A DNA stretch of 64,000 bases, taken from NCBI RefSeq assembly GCF_038592905.1, contig NZ_CP151943.1, positions 2,864,501-2,928,500 on the forward strand. The letters are read 5' to 3'. Of the stretch, positions 26,869-34,646 are shown piece by piece. The notes under the pieces are model-generated. The model was not told the origin of the DNA, ran no database searches, and was given only the letters and a program-made list of their open reading frames with translations. This DNA is from Neobacillus sp. FSL H8-0543 (GTDB lineage Bacteria > Bacillota > Bacilli > Bacillales > Cytobacillaceae). Numbering within the stretch: position 1 is the first letter of the stretch; every line of letters begins with the position of its first letter. The position numbers were made by a program, and so were the translations under genes.

Positions 26869-28929
26869 ATGATCCCAGCAAAAATAGATCCCATTTCAAT
26901 CACTACGATAAGAGAAAAAGGCGTGGGATCCATCATCGATTGGTTTGAACTGCATAAACAATCTTTCTATTTACTTGGTTGGTCCTATCTTAGGAATCAG
27001 CAGCAAATGGAAGAGCTTTTTTATCGGTCCATTTTAAAAGTCCATAAGGAATTGCCACGATTAAAAAGTGAAACATCATTTGAAACGTGGGTTACATTCA
27101 TTTTCATACATACCTGCCGGGAGCTTTCTAATGATAGGAGTTTACAAGTTTCAGAGGAAAGTGAGCCCCGTCAGGATTTATTTAAAGCGCTTGATCAATT
27201 GAATGAGTACGAGAAAGAAGCGATGGTCCTTACATATGTAAAAGGATTCTCTCATGAGGAAGTGGCATATCTTCTCCAATTTTCAGCGGAAAAGATTAAA
27301 GAGCTTTTGTTTTCCGGAATCCAATCACTTAGAAAAGAAATGGGGGACGGATCAACCTATAATGGCTGTAAGGAATATCATGAGGTTTACATCGATTACT
27401 TAGAAAGAACCCTGGATCGGTCGAAAAAGATTGATTTTGAGAAACATATTTATTACTGTCAGGACTGTCAGGAGGATTTGGCTACTTTTCAGGATGTCAT
27501 GTTAAATCTAACTGATAGGATGGAAGATTTGCCTATGCCATCTAGTTTCATGGGAAACATCAAAGATAGGCTGGCAGAAAAGGAAACGCACAGACAGCAG
27601 AAGAACAAGAAACGTAAAAGTACGGGACTTGCTATTGCTGGTGTATTCGCATTATTAATAGGTTTAGAATTTTTTACTGGAGCGTTTTCCAGCCTCTACT
27701 ATGCATGGACAGAAGAAGATCCGCAATTGCGTGCTTTTCTTCAACAGGACTTGGGTGAAAGCTTGAACCTGGAAGCGGAAAGTGATGGGGTGAAAATCAA
27801 GATCAAGAGTGCGATTGCTGATGATGTTCAGACGCTTATTTTTTATGAAATTGAAGATACAAAAAAAGACAATCAATTTGCGATGGATTATCATGATGGG
27901 GTTTTAGTAGAGAATGAACATGAAATCATGAGCAGTGAAACATATCCAAGGTACTATCCTCCTGACCTTGAGTCGGATGTAAATAACGAAAAAAAGAATG
28001 TATATCAAGGGAAGATTAGTCTGCTGCCCCTCACAACGGATAATGGGACAATCAAACTGAAGATAACAAAGCTTCATAAATTGTTTCGTGATACCTCTGG
28101 CCGGAGTGGTTTTAGAGGTTACGAGAACACGGAATATAATACAGGGGAGTGGAACTTTGAGATCCCTGTAACAAAACAGCCTTCCATCGAATATGCATTG
28201 GATAAAAAAACTGAAATCGAGGGAATCCCAGTTCGATTTGATAAACTAACCATTGCTCCAACAGCGACGATTCTGCAATTTGGTATTAATAACGAACAGC
28301 CAGGGAAGCGGATAGAGGTTATTAATTTTGACAATCTAGAGGTGAACAATAAAAAAGTGAGAGCTGATTTGTATGGAACCTCTTATCTAGAATCACAGCA
28401 AGACGTAAATTGGACTACTTTTGAAACATATTTTGATCCTCTTTTTGGAGCAAAGCCAAAAGAGGTTAACGTTCAATTAGGCTCTATTTATTTAACTTTT
28501 CAAGACCAAAAGACCATTGATCTGGATGCTTCTCTTGAATACCCTCAAACCTTTGAATATGCAGGAAGTACAATCTCGATTGACAAGCTAGAAGTTGGAC
28601 AGCCTGCCCATGTTGTCATCAGTAATCATGAAATTGAGAATCGAGCATATGAGTCTATTCAATTCCACATTGTGGGTGATGATGAAACTGGTTCAATGGA
28701 GATGAATTCTGAAGGAGTGCTCGTTGATAAAAACGGGGTGGAATACGATATGAAAGAAACCCCCGTCTCATATGAAGAAATCGAGCAGCCCCGTCATTTC
28801 ATTACAGTTCAAAGCTTTGAGTTATACAATAACAACACTGGAGAAAAAGTAGTTCCTAAAAAGCTGGAGATTTTTGGATATAATGCAACGAAATATTTGG
28901 ATGATGTTGTGAAGATTTCATTGAAATAA
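26869..28929 (+). CDS. ECF sigma factor fused to zinc-finger anti-sigma factor and extracytoplasmic DUF4179-type domain, 686 aa
   Basis: Residues ~20-85 resemble sigma region 2 (YLLGWSYLRNQQQMEELFYR ... SFETWVTFIFIHTC). Residues ~105-165 resemble sigma region 4 (ALDQLNEYEKEAMVLTYVKG, FSHEEVAYLLQFS). Residues ~175-210 carry the anti-sigma zinc-binding H-x3-C-x2-C pattern (KHIYYCQDCQEDL). A membrane segment follows (TGLAIAGVFALLIGLEFF, ~247-265). The remaining ~420 residues form beta-rich outer domains like DUF4179/DUF5643. Sigma and anti-sigma are usually separate genes; here they share one chain, implying release by proteolysis or shape change. ATG 26869 follows AAAGGAGGG at good spacing. Confidence 0.75.
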   Translation: MIPAKIDPISITTIREKGVGSIIDWFELHKQSFYLLGWSYLRNQQQMEELFYRSILKVHKELPRLKSETSFETWVTFIFIHTCRELSNDRSLQVSEESEPRQDLFKALDQLNEYEKEAMVLTYVKGFSHEEVAYLLQFSAEKIKELLFSGIQSLRKEMGDGSTYNGCKEYHEVYIDYLERTLDRSKKIDFEKHIYYCQDCQEDLATFQDVMLNLTDRMEDLPMPSSFMGNIKDRLAEKETHRQQKNKKRKSTGLAIAGVFALLIGLEFFTGAFSSLYYAWTEEDPQLRAFLQQDLGESLNLEAESDGVKIKIKSAIADDVQTLIFYEIEDTKKDNQFAMDYHDGVLVENEHEIMSSETYPRYYPPDLESDVNNEKKNVYQGKISLLPLTTDNGTIKLKITKLHKLFRDTSGRSGFRGYENTEYNTGEWNFEIPVTKQPSIEYALDKKTEIEGIPVRFDKLTIAPTATILQFGINNEQPGKRIEVINFDNLEVNNKKVRADLYGTSYLESQQDVNWTTFETYFDPLFGAKPKEVNVQLGSIYLTFQDQKTIDLDASLEYPQTFEYAGSTISIDKLEVGQPAHVVISNHEIENRAYESIQFHIVGDDETGSMEMNSEGVLVDKNGVEYDMKETPVSYEEIEQPRHFITVQSFELYNNNTGEKVVPKKLEIFGYNATKYLDDVVKISLK

Positions 28930-28930
28930 G

Positions 28931-28983
28931 ACCACGGGGACGGATCTGATGGCTTTTTGGCCCTCAGAGCCGTCCCCGTGGTT
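28931..28983. repeat. long GGGGACGG-type hairpin
   Basis: ACCACGGGGACGGATCTGA pairs with its near-perfect complement ending CCGTCCCCGTGGT, with a T-rich loop. This is a style of dispersed intergenic hairpin common in Bacillaceae; it directly follows the sigma fusion stop and may also terminate transcription. Confidence 0.7.
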
Positions 28984-29086
28984 GTTATGATTACAATTAT
29001 TTAGCTATTGTGTGTTAAATCACTTATCTGATATTCTAATAGGTGTTATTTTATTTATATAAAACTAAACTTTTGGAGGTTAAGAT

Positions 29087-30262
29087 ATGCAACTTACTTT
29101 GGAAAACACAAAAGATACCAAAAGTGACAAACTTCCATTTTCAAGGACTAATCCATTTCAAGCGAAGGTCCTTAAAAATATCAATCTAAATGGTTCAGGG
29201 TCTAGTAAGGAAACAAGACATATTGAATTATCATTAAAAGGTTCAGACCTTTCATATAACCCAGGAGACGCACTTGGCATTGTCCCTTCAAATGATCCTG
29301 AACTTGTGGCTTCTATCCTTGAAGAAATGCAATGGGATGAGGAAGCAGTTGTATCTGTAGGTAAGCAAGGTGAAATAATGCCTATAAAGGAAGCACTAAC
29401 AAACTATTGTGAAATTACATTGCTAACAAGGAAGATTTTGCAGCAGGCGGCTGTGCTGACAGAAAACTGTGAGTTACAAAAGCTTGTATTGGCTGAAAAT
29501 GCAGACCAACTTAAGGAATACTGCTATGGGCGTGATTTGCTTGATATGCTGCGTGCTTTTGGCCCTTGGAAGGCATCTGCACAGGATATCGTTTCATTAT
29601 TAAGAAAAATGACTCCACGTCTCTATTCGATTGCAAGCAGCATTGCCGCTAATCCTGATGAGGTTCATCTCACCATCGGCGCTGTGCGCTACACGTCTCA
29701 TGACCGCGCGCGAAAAGGAGTTTGCTCGGTATTATGTGCGGAACGAGCTCAGGAAGGGGATATGCTTCCGGTCTTTGTTCAAGCAAATAAACATTTCCAT
29801 TTGCCAGAGTCCGAGGATAAAGATATTATCATGGTTGGTCCAGGGACAGGCATTGCACCTTTTCGTTCTTTTATTCAGGAACGTGCAGTGAATAAAGCTG
29901 ATGGCCGGTCATGGCTGTTTTTTGGCGACCAGCATGAAGCAGAAGATTTCCTTTATCAAAATGAGTTGGAAAACTATCAACAGGATGGGGTATTGACAAG
30001 GATTGATACAGCATTCTCCCGTGATACATCTGAAAAAGTATATGTACAGCATAAAATGCTCGAAAACAGCAAGGAATTATTCGAGTGGATTGAGAATGGA
30101 GCTTACTTCTACGTTTGTGGGGATAAAGAACGGATGGCAAAGGACGTTAACGAAGCATTAATTACCATGATCGAAAAAGAAGGTACCATGTCTCGAGAAG
30201 AAGCCGAAGCGTATCTAAAAGATATGCAGAAGCAAGGGCGTTATCAACGCGATGTGTATTAA
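29087..30262 (+). CDS. CysJ-like FAD/NADPH reductase lacking the flavodoxin domain, 391 aa
   Basis: The protein covers only the ferredoxin-reductase part of sulfite reductase flavoprotein. The FAD-binding motif is RLYSIASS (in TPRLYSIASSIAANP), followed by GVCSVLCAERAQEGD. The NADPH-binding part has MVGPGTGIAPFRSFIQER, SWLFFGDQHEAEDF and YFYVCGDKERMAKDV, and ends in RYQRDVY, as CysJ does. Normal CysJ is about 600 aa with an N-terminal FMN flavodoxin domain, absent here with no trace upstream. Start ATG has TTTGGAGG. It may need a separate flavodoxin, or donate electrons to a different acceptor. Confidence 0.85.
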   Translation: MQLTLENTKDTKSDKLPFSRTNPFQAKVLKNINLNGSGSSKETRHIELSLKGSDLSYNPGDALGIVPSNDPELVASILEEMQWDEEAVVSVGKQGEIMPIKEALTNYCEITLLTRKILQQAAVLTENCELQKLVLAENADQLKEYCYGRDLLDMLRAFGPWKASAQDIVSLLRKMTPRLYSIASSIAANPDEVHLTIGAVRYTSHDRARKGVCSVLCAERAQEGDMLPVFVQANKHFHLPESEDKDIIMVGPGTGIAPFRSFIQERAVNKADGRSWLFFGDQHEAEDFLYQNELENYQQDGVLTRIDTAFSRDTSEKVYVQHKMLENSKELFEWIENGAYFYVCGDKERMAKDVNEALITMIEKEGTMSREEAEAYLKDMQKQGRYQRDVY

Positions 30263-30273
30263 AATATAAATTG

Positions 30274-30321
30274 GTGCCTGCCCCCACTGTATTAATGCTT
30301 TATCGCACTGGTGGCAGGCAC
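30274..30321. repeat. GTGCCTGCC-type dispersed hairpin
   Basis: GTGCCTGCC at 30274-30282 pairs with GGCAGGCAC at 30313-30321, with extra partial pairing inside. It lies between convergent genes and resembles the hairpin at 18051. Confidence 0.65.
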
Positions 30322-30326
30322 AAAAC

Positions 30327-30449
30327 TCATGATTGACATATGAATTTTCTAACTTCCTCTAGCGTTAATCCTATCTCCTTCGCAAGCAACATTAGTTCAA
30401 CCCATTCCGGATCGAGCCTTTCTTCATGTGTCTCTACCTCGGCATACAC
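30327..30449 (-). CDS. SinI-like anti-repressor, 40 aa
   Basis: Reading from a GTG at 30449 gives 40 aa with the core LDPEWVELMLLAKEIGLTLE followed by EVRKFI. This matches the SinI family, which binds and disables the biofilm/competence repressor SinR (core pattern LD-EWVELM--A---). The protein sits at the usual SinI length. GAGGGG precedes the GTG by 10 bases; two ATGs just upstream are in another frame and would meet a stop, so GTG is the likely start. No sinR is adjacent, so it may act on a repressor encoded elsewhere. Confidence 0.75.
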   Translation of the reverse strand: MYAEVETHEERLDPEWVELMLLAKEIGLTLEEVRKFICQS

Positions 30450-30552
30450 TTTTCATCATCCCCTCAATCAATTTAAACGTTAAGGCTGCATACGAAAACG
30501 ACTCATGATGAAGAATATTTTATAACTCTGTTAAATTTCCCCTCAGGTAAAG

Positions 30553-31173
30553 TCAGGGAAGGTTATGAAAATTATTAGTCGTTTGATTTTGAATGCCATA
30601 TAAAATAAGGGAGACAATTTCATGTGCTAATGCCTCAGGTTCCTTGTGCCCGGGTAGTAACTTCGTAATGGTAACACGATCGATTATTCCCACTAAACTT
30701 TCCGCAACCGTTTCCATATCTACGGCGGTGGTAAAGTAGCCCTCCTGCATTTCAAAAGTCAAATTCTCTCGTATTTGATTAGCTAAACTATTTTTGATTT
30801 CTTCTGCCTCTTGGGCAATGTAGAATCCGATTCGTGTCAAATCGGGCTGCTCAACAAAGAAATGGAAAATAGTCGTCAGTCCTTGGGTAATCTTGTTTGC
30901 AAGGGAAGAAGAGTGGATACCTGATTCTAGGCGACTACTTTTAGTAAAATCAAACAGTGTGGAGCGGAATAATGTAACCAATTCCGCAAATATGGCTTCC
31001 TTACTTTCAAAGTAAAGGTAAAAGCTTGGCTGGCTTAGGTCTGCCTGTTTAACAATGTCACTGATCTTTGTTTCATAATAACCCTTTTGGGCAAACTCTT
31101 TGGCAGCAATAGAAAGTAATAAAGCCCGGCTTTGTTCACCGCTAGAGCCCTTTTTTCTCCCTTTTCCGGTCAA
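30553..31173 (-). CDS. TetR-family transcriptional regulator, ~206 aa
   Basis: The N-terminal TetR helix-turn-helix is clear: LLLSIAAKEFAQKGYYETKI, then SDIVKQADLSQPSFYLYFESKEAIF. The C-terminal ~140 residues form a ligand-binding helical domain as in AcrR-type regulators. TTG 31173 is chosen since GGGAG lies 11 bases upstream; a further TTG at 31191 overlaps that site. No efflux gene is adjacent, so its target is unknown. Possible TetR-type palindromes exist at 46.56-46.76 kb but no link is shown. Confidence 0.85.
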   Translation of the reverse strand: MTGKGRKKGSSGEQSRALLLSIAAKEFAQKGYYETKISDIVKQADLSQPSFYLYFESKEAIFAELVTLFRSTLFDFTKSSRLESGIHSSSLANKITQGLTTIFHFFVEQPDLTRIGFYIAQEAEEIKNSLANQIRENLTFEMQEGYFTTAVDMETVAESLVGIIDRVTITKLLPGHKEPEALAHEIVSLILYGIQNQTTNNFHNLP

Positions 31174-31384
31174 TAAATTCACAACTCCCAATAATCTACT
31201 AATATATTACTTATGAGTATTATAATCTGGTAAATACCTCTAGTCAAGTTGAATACTCTTAAAATTCAGTAATATTAACCTGTTAGTCCGCTAATAGGAT
31301 AGAAAAAATCGGTGCATTCTTTGGGGTGACTGACCAACAAAGATATTAAAAACCAACTATTATTTTTTAAACTGATGGGTAGTT

Positions 31385-31498
31385 TTAACTGCGTACTTCC
31401 TCACGAGTAAAGAAGAAAATAAATATAAGAATCACTAAAGCGATAATGAAGATATTATTCTCAGCTAATTCTATAGCGGGCAACTTATTTAATGTCAT
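31385..31498 (-). CDS. small membrane protein, 37 aa
   Basis: Opens MTLNKLPAIELAENNIFII and continues with a hydrophobic stretch (ALVILIFIFFF) before a charged tail (TREEVRS). One membrane pass is predicted. It starts 5 bases after the stop of the upstream 149-aa gene, with AAGGAATG near its ATG, so the two probably form an operon. Not recognised. Confidence 0.55.
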   Translation of the reverse strand: MTLNKLPAIELAENNIFIIALVILIFIFFFTREEVRS

Positions 31499-31503
31499 GT
31501 TTA

Positions 31504-31953
31504 TCATTCCTTTTCTATATTCCTAAAAAGTCTTGGGTCAAGATCAAAATGTGTTGATATCATTTGACGATAATAGTGTAAACTTTCTCTTACTATTGGA
31601 AGTGAGGGCTCGTTTAATGGATCTCCAAAAATTGGGCCGCTGACAATCAACGAAATCCTTCCTGGCCCAACTAAGACACTAATAAGGCGGATTTCATCAA
31701 TAATTAATAGTATGGAAATAATTACATCGATGATATCAATGATTGTATTGGCTACAGGATACCCCGGTTTGCCTTCTATTCTTTTACCCCCAATAATAGG
31801 TCCACTTAATGAAACACTAAACCCACCTGAAGTTACAAAGGCCCCTCTGATTGTAAGCTGTCCAGATAATAATAAAAAGGCAATAGCAAGGTTTATCTCT
31901 CGCTGTAATAATGCAATGACATATTCATCTTTTTCAATACTTGTATAATTCAA
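31504..31953 (-). CDS. hypothetical hydrophobic protein, 149 aa
   Basis: Not recognised. It starts at TTG 31953 with GAGGTGA 7 bases upstream. The middle alternates glycine-rich beta-like strands (SVSLSGPIIGG and SLIVSGPIFGD are near-repeats of each other) with a hydrophobic segment (IIDIIDVIISILLIIDEIRL). The last 35 residues are soluble. The duplicated SGPI-G motif suggests an internal repeat. It lies directly upstream of a 37-aa membrane protein gene. Confidence 0.6.
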   Translation of the reverse strand: MNYTSIEKDEYVIALLQREINLAIAFLLLSGQLTIRGAFVTSGGFSVSLSGPIIGGKRIEGKPGYPVANTIIDIIDVIISILLIIDEIRLISVLVGPGRISLIVSGPIFGDPLNEPSLPIVRESLHYYRQMISTHFDLDPRLFRNIEKE

Positions 31954-32178
31954 AGGAAGTTCACCTCTATGTCATCCTATTCAGAAGCGCCCAAAATGAC
32001 TTTGAGTCCTTACTCTTTTTTAAAAAAATTGCAACGAAAATCCTACTATTCCTCCCACCTTTCGTCATATAGAGATGTCCCCCTCTAAAATAATGAATCC
32101 TTTTGTTTAGCCAAAGAGGAAACTCCAAATAATAAGATTAACATGTGATCTAACAGGAGATTTATTGAAGAATGGAGA

Positions 32179-32892
32179 ATGAAGATGGATATGTTTTACC
32201 ATGCAGTTTTGATATTTGCGGCAGGAATTATTTTTCTAAAGATGACAGGAAAAAAAGCTGTTTCTCAAATGCACACTTTCGACTTACTGTATATCTTTGT
32301 TCTTACCAATATAATTAGTACACCCGTGGAAGTTAATCATATTGGAAAAGCAATTGCCTATGGAGGAATCATCGTCCTATTATATAAACTAATTGTCCGT
32401 CTATCATTGAATAATAAATTTCGATGGATTTTATATGAAAGTCCTACAGTGTTGATTCGCAATGGGGATATCGATCGAAAGGGATTGAAAAGGGTTCGGA
32501 TGCCCATGAATGAATTATTGTCACAATTGAGAGTAAAAGGATTTACGGACACGCAAAATATAGCTATCGCCTTAATGGAAGGGACAGGGAACTTAAGTGT
32601 AATTCCTAAGTCAGACTATCGGGCAATTCAACCGAATGATTTGAATTTAAATGTAAAGAGAGAGTACCTGCCAATTCCATTGATAATGGACGGGCAGATT
32701 ATTTATCATAATTTAAAATATCTTCAACTGAATCAAAACTGGTTAATGAATGAGGTTAAAAAAATGGGGGAAGAAGTAGAAAATATAACGTTAGCTACTT
32801 TATTAGACAATGGAAAACTCTATATTGATAATAATGAAATGACCAACCATAACCATGATCCTTATTACTATAGTCCAGGGAAAGATAATTAA
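32179..32892 (+). CDS. DUF421 (YetF-like) membrane protein, 237 aa
   Basis: Three N-terminal membrane segments precede the DUF421 domain: TGKKAVSQMHTFDLLYIFVL, then the soluble part RWILYESPTVLIRNGDIDRK with the LRVKGFTD motif and PIPLIMDGQI. Family proteins are membrane-bound, in Bacillus often sporulation-linked, with no settled function. The C-terminal NHNHDPYYY tail is His/Tyr-rich. A second family member is at 37.05 kb. A bidirectional terminator follows. Confidence 0.85.
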   Translation: MKMDMFYHAVLIFAAGIIFLKMTGKKAVSQMHTFDLLYIFVLTNIISTPVEVNHIGKAIAYGGIIVLLYKLIVRLSLNNKFRWILYESPTVLIRNGDIDRKGLKRVRMPMNELLSQLRVKGFTDTQNIAIALMEGTGNLSVIPKSDYRAIQPNDLNLNVKREYLPIPLIMDGQIIYHNLKYLQLNQNWLMNEVKKMGEEVENITLATLLDNGKLYIDNNEMTNHNHDPYYYSPGKDN

Positions 32893-32963
32893 ATGGAGTT
32901 TGCTTATAGATCGAAAGAGTTTTTACGGAGTATGGGAACAGTGAAATAAAAGACCTACAGGTA

Positions 32964-33003
32964 GTAAAAGCCACTAAACAATGTACTATTTAGTGGCTTT
33001 TAC
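32964..33003. terminator. bidirectional terminator, 15-bp perfect arms
   Basis: GTAAAAGCCACTAAA (32964-32978) pairs exactly with TTTAGTGGCTTTTAC (32989-33003), serving the convergent DUF421 and YmaF genes. Confidence 0.85.
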
Positions 33004-33033
33004 CATTTTCAGCAAAAAGAGGCTATTTTTTAA

Positions 33034-33372
33034 CTATTTATTACCAGAAGAAGGTTGGTCAACACCTCTTATCCGGTGCCGATGTCCATCGTTTTCTGTC
33101 GTGTAAAAGTCATAATAATGAACATGCATGCCGTTTCCTACAGGAATAGCTGGGCCTGAATTGGCACGGTAATGATGGGTGTGTCCATTCTCAAATAGTA
33201 CATAACCTTCTGTGTAATGAATATGATTCCCATCTTGAGTTTGAATAGGGGGAGAAGTAACATCTAAACATTGATGAACATGTCCGTCAGTTACAGACGT
33301 GTAGTCAACAGAACCATGATTATGATGCGGCACAAATCCTGGTGTGAATTCGTCTTTTCCTATTTTTGCCAT
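33034..33372 (-). CDS. YmaF-family histidine-rich protein, 112 aa
   Basis: The sequence has repeated His pairs in HNHGSVDY, DGHVHQC, GNHIHYTEG, NGHTHHYRA, GMHVHYYDF and DGHRHRI, the hallmark of the YmaF family. The repeats suggest metal binding. The protein is in Bacillus genomes often near spore genes. It converges with DUF421 and faces away from the YlbF-like gene. Function unknown. Confidence 0.85.
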   Translation of the reverse strand: MAKIGKDEFTPGFVPHHNHGSVDYTSVTDGHVHQCLDVTSPPIQTQDGNHIHYTEGYVLFENGHTHHYRANSGPAIPVGNGMHVHYYDFYTTENDGHRHRIRGVDQPSSGNK

Positions 33373-33519
33373 ACTAACACCTCAAATCAAAATGATAAAG
33401 TATTAAAAATATCCTCAAAGAAGTTATATGCAAGAAAAAAAAGTTAATTCCTACATAAATTCTCTAAATGTTTTTTAGAATGAATTCCCTTAGGCAGGTA
33501 TCCATTTCCAAATTGGATA

Positions 33520-33528
33520 CATACACTA
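33520..33528 (+). promoter_or_regulatory. sigma-E/K-like -10 box upstream of the YlbF-family gene
   Basis: CATACACTA fits CATANNNTA, the -10 of mother-cell sporulation sigma factors. The same 9 bases precede the repeat-protein gene at 34012. The -35 element is unclear. Confidence 0.5.
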
Positions 33529-33584
33529 TTCCTGAAACCCTTGGGTAAATAACACCGAAATTCATGCAGGGAGGAAATGTTAGT

Positions 33585-33941
33585 ATGTCCGCAAAAATAT
33601 TTGAGGCAGCAATGTATTTTGAAAAGGTTTTTCGTGAAAGCAATGAGTATAAAAGTTTACAAATACTTTGTAATGAACTAAATAAAGACGCACAAGCAAT
33701 GCAGATTTATAATCAAATGAACCATTTAAATTCGCAATTAGAGCAAAAACAAATGATGGGGCAGGAAATTAGGCAGCAAGAAATTGCGGCGTTACAAAGT
33801 ATAGAAACAAGTGCCCAGCAAAATGAAAAGATAAAGCGCTTAATGGAAGCAGATTACCGAGTAAATATGCTGATGATGGAATTGAATAAAATTATTTCAA
33901 AACCTTTGGAGGAATTGTACGGCCAACTGGTTGAAAAATAA
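33585..33941 (+). CDS. YlbF/YmcA-family protein, 118 aa
   Basis: An all-helical protein with the Com_YlbF pattern: AAMYFEKVFRESNEYKSLQI near the N-terminus, then a long heptad-like region rich in Gln. YlbF and YmcA relatives in B. subtilis affect sporulation, competence and RNA turnover through a complex with YaaT. ATG 33585 is preferred to ATG 33564 because GGGAGG sits 10 bases before it and inside the longer version. A sporulation-type -10 box lies upstream, so mother-cell expression is likely. Confidence 0.75.
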   Translation: MSAKIFEAAMYFEKVFRESNEYKSLQILCNELNKDAQAMQIYNQMNHLNSQLEQKQMMGQEIRQQEIAALQSIETSAQQNEKIKRLMEADYRVNMLMMELNKIISKPLEELYGQLVEK

Positions 33942-34011
33942 ATTTCAGGAAAAACTCCCCAAAAATCTGAAGATAAGTAGGCACTCATCTATTCAACTTA
34001 TTTCATGGACA

Positions 34012-34020
34012 CATACACTA
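34012..34020 (+). promoter_or_regulatory. sigma-E/K-like -10 box upstream of the repeat-protein gene
   Basis: A second CATACACTA, 30 bases before the ATG at 34051, in the same context (GGACACATACACTATT) as at 33520. Confidence 0.5.
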
Positions 34021-34050
34021 TTTGTGAAATGACTTGAGGAGGAGATAAAA

Positions 34051-34275
34051 ATGGAAAGACAAATCTTTGGGGGCAGTACCATGTATGGAGGTTATCCTGG
34101 TTACGGTATGGGATATGGAGGTTATCCTGGTTACAGTATGGGATATGGAGGTTATCCATTCCATCATCACGGATACGGAGGCTATCCATTCCACCATCAC
34201 GGATACGGAGGTTATCCATTCCATCATCACGGATATGGAGGCTATCCATTCCACCATCACGGATATGGAGGTTAA
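34051..34275 (+). CDS. Gly/Tyr/His-rich tandem-repeat protein, probable spore protein, 74 aa
   Basis: The protein is almost entirely a 10-residue repeat: two units of GYGGYPGYxM followed by four of GYGGYPFHHH and a final GYGG. RBS GAGGAGG precedes the ATG. The codon-level repeat is 30 bp. Composition resembles spore-coat or crust proteins and adhesive low-complexity proteins; His triplets could bind metals. The sigma-E/K-like -10 box supports sporulation expression. The reverse-strand frames over this repeat are shadows. Confidence 0.75.
   Translation: MERQIFGGSTMYGGYPGYGMGYGGYPGYSMGYGGYPFHHHGYGGYPFHHHGYGGYPFHHHGYGGYPFHHHGYGG
34087..34275 (+). repeat. 30-bp coding tandem repeat with 60-bp super-period
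   Basis: Units begin at 34087, 34117 and then 34141, 34171, 34201, 34231 in 30-bp phase. The pairs 34141-34200 and 34201-34260 differ only at two C/T positions, so the last doubling was a 60-bp unit. Confidence 0.85.
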
Positions 34276-34646
34276 CCATTTCACTATCAGCCATGATTCT
34301 TTAATCGTGATGAATTCTTAATTAGTTTATTACGATTGAGAAGGATAAGGTTAATTATGCCTGTTGATTTTCAAATTTCAAATGGAAAAAGAACTTCCTG
34401 AGTAATATGGCAAGTCTATAAAACTGGCCGATGCGGTAAGGCGAGTTTGAAAATGATTCGAACTTGTTAGGCTGGAAAATTAAAAATAAATGTAAAATAG
34501 ACAAAAAATAGCTCAGGCTTACTGGGCTATTTTTAATTCCTGAATAGAGGTTGTTTAAATAATGAAATAATCCCACTCAAGAAATCTATGATTAAAATAT
34601 AGTACCATTCATATATTGTACCGTAGACAAATGCGGAGGTGAATGA
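34276..34646. other. intergenic region with terminator
   Basis: About 370 bases. AAAAATAGCTCAG (from 34504) pairs with CTGGGCTATTTTT ending at 34535, a bidirectional-looking terminator. A short decayed frame may lie at 34390-34500 (MASL...). RBS GGAGGTGA for the next gene is at 34634-34641. Confidence 0.55.

Noticed and set aside
34141..34275. Regular 30-bp repeats, at first sight like a CRISPR array
   Set aside because: There are no spacers; units abut directly and encode GYGGYPFHHH in one frame with a ribosome binding site.
33998..34294. Two minus-strand ORFs and an overlapping + frame across the repeat
   Set aside because: They are frame shadows of a 30-bp coding repeat and have no ribosome binding sites.
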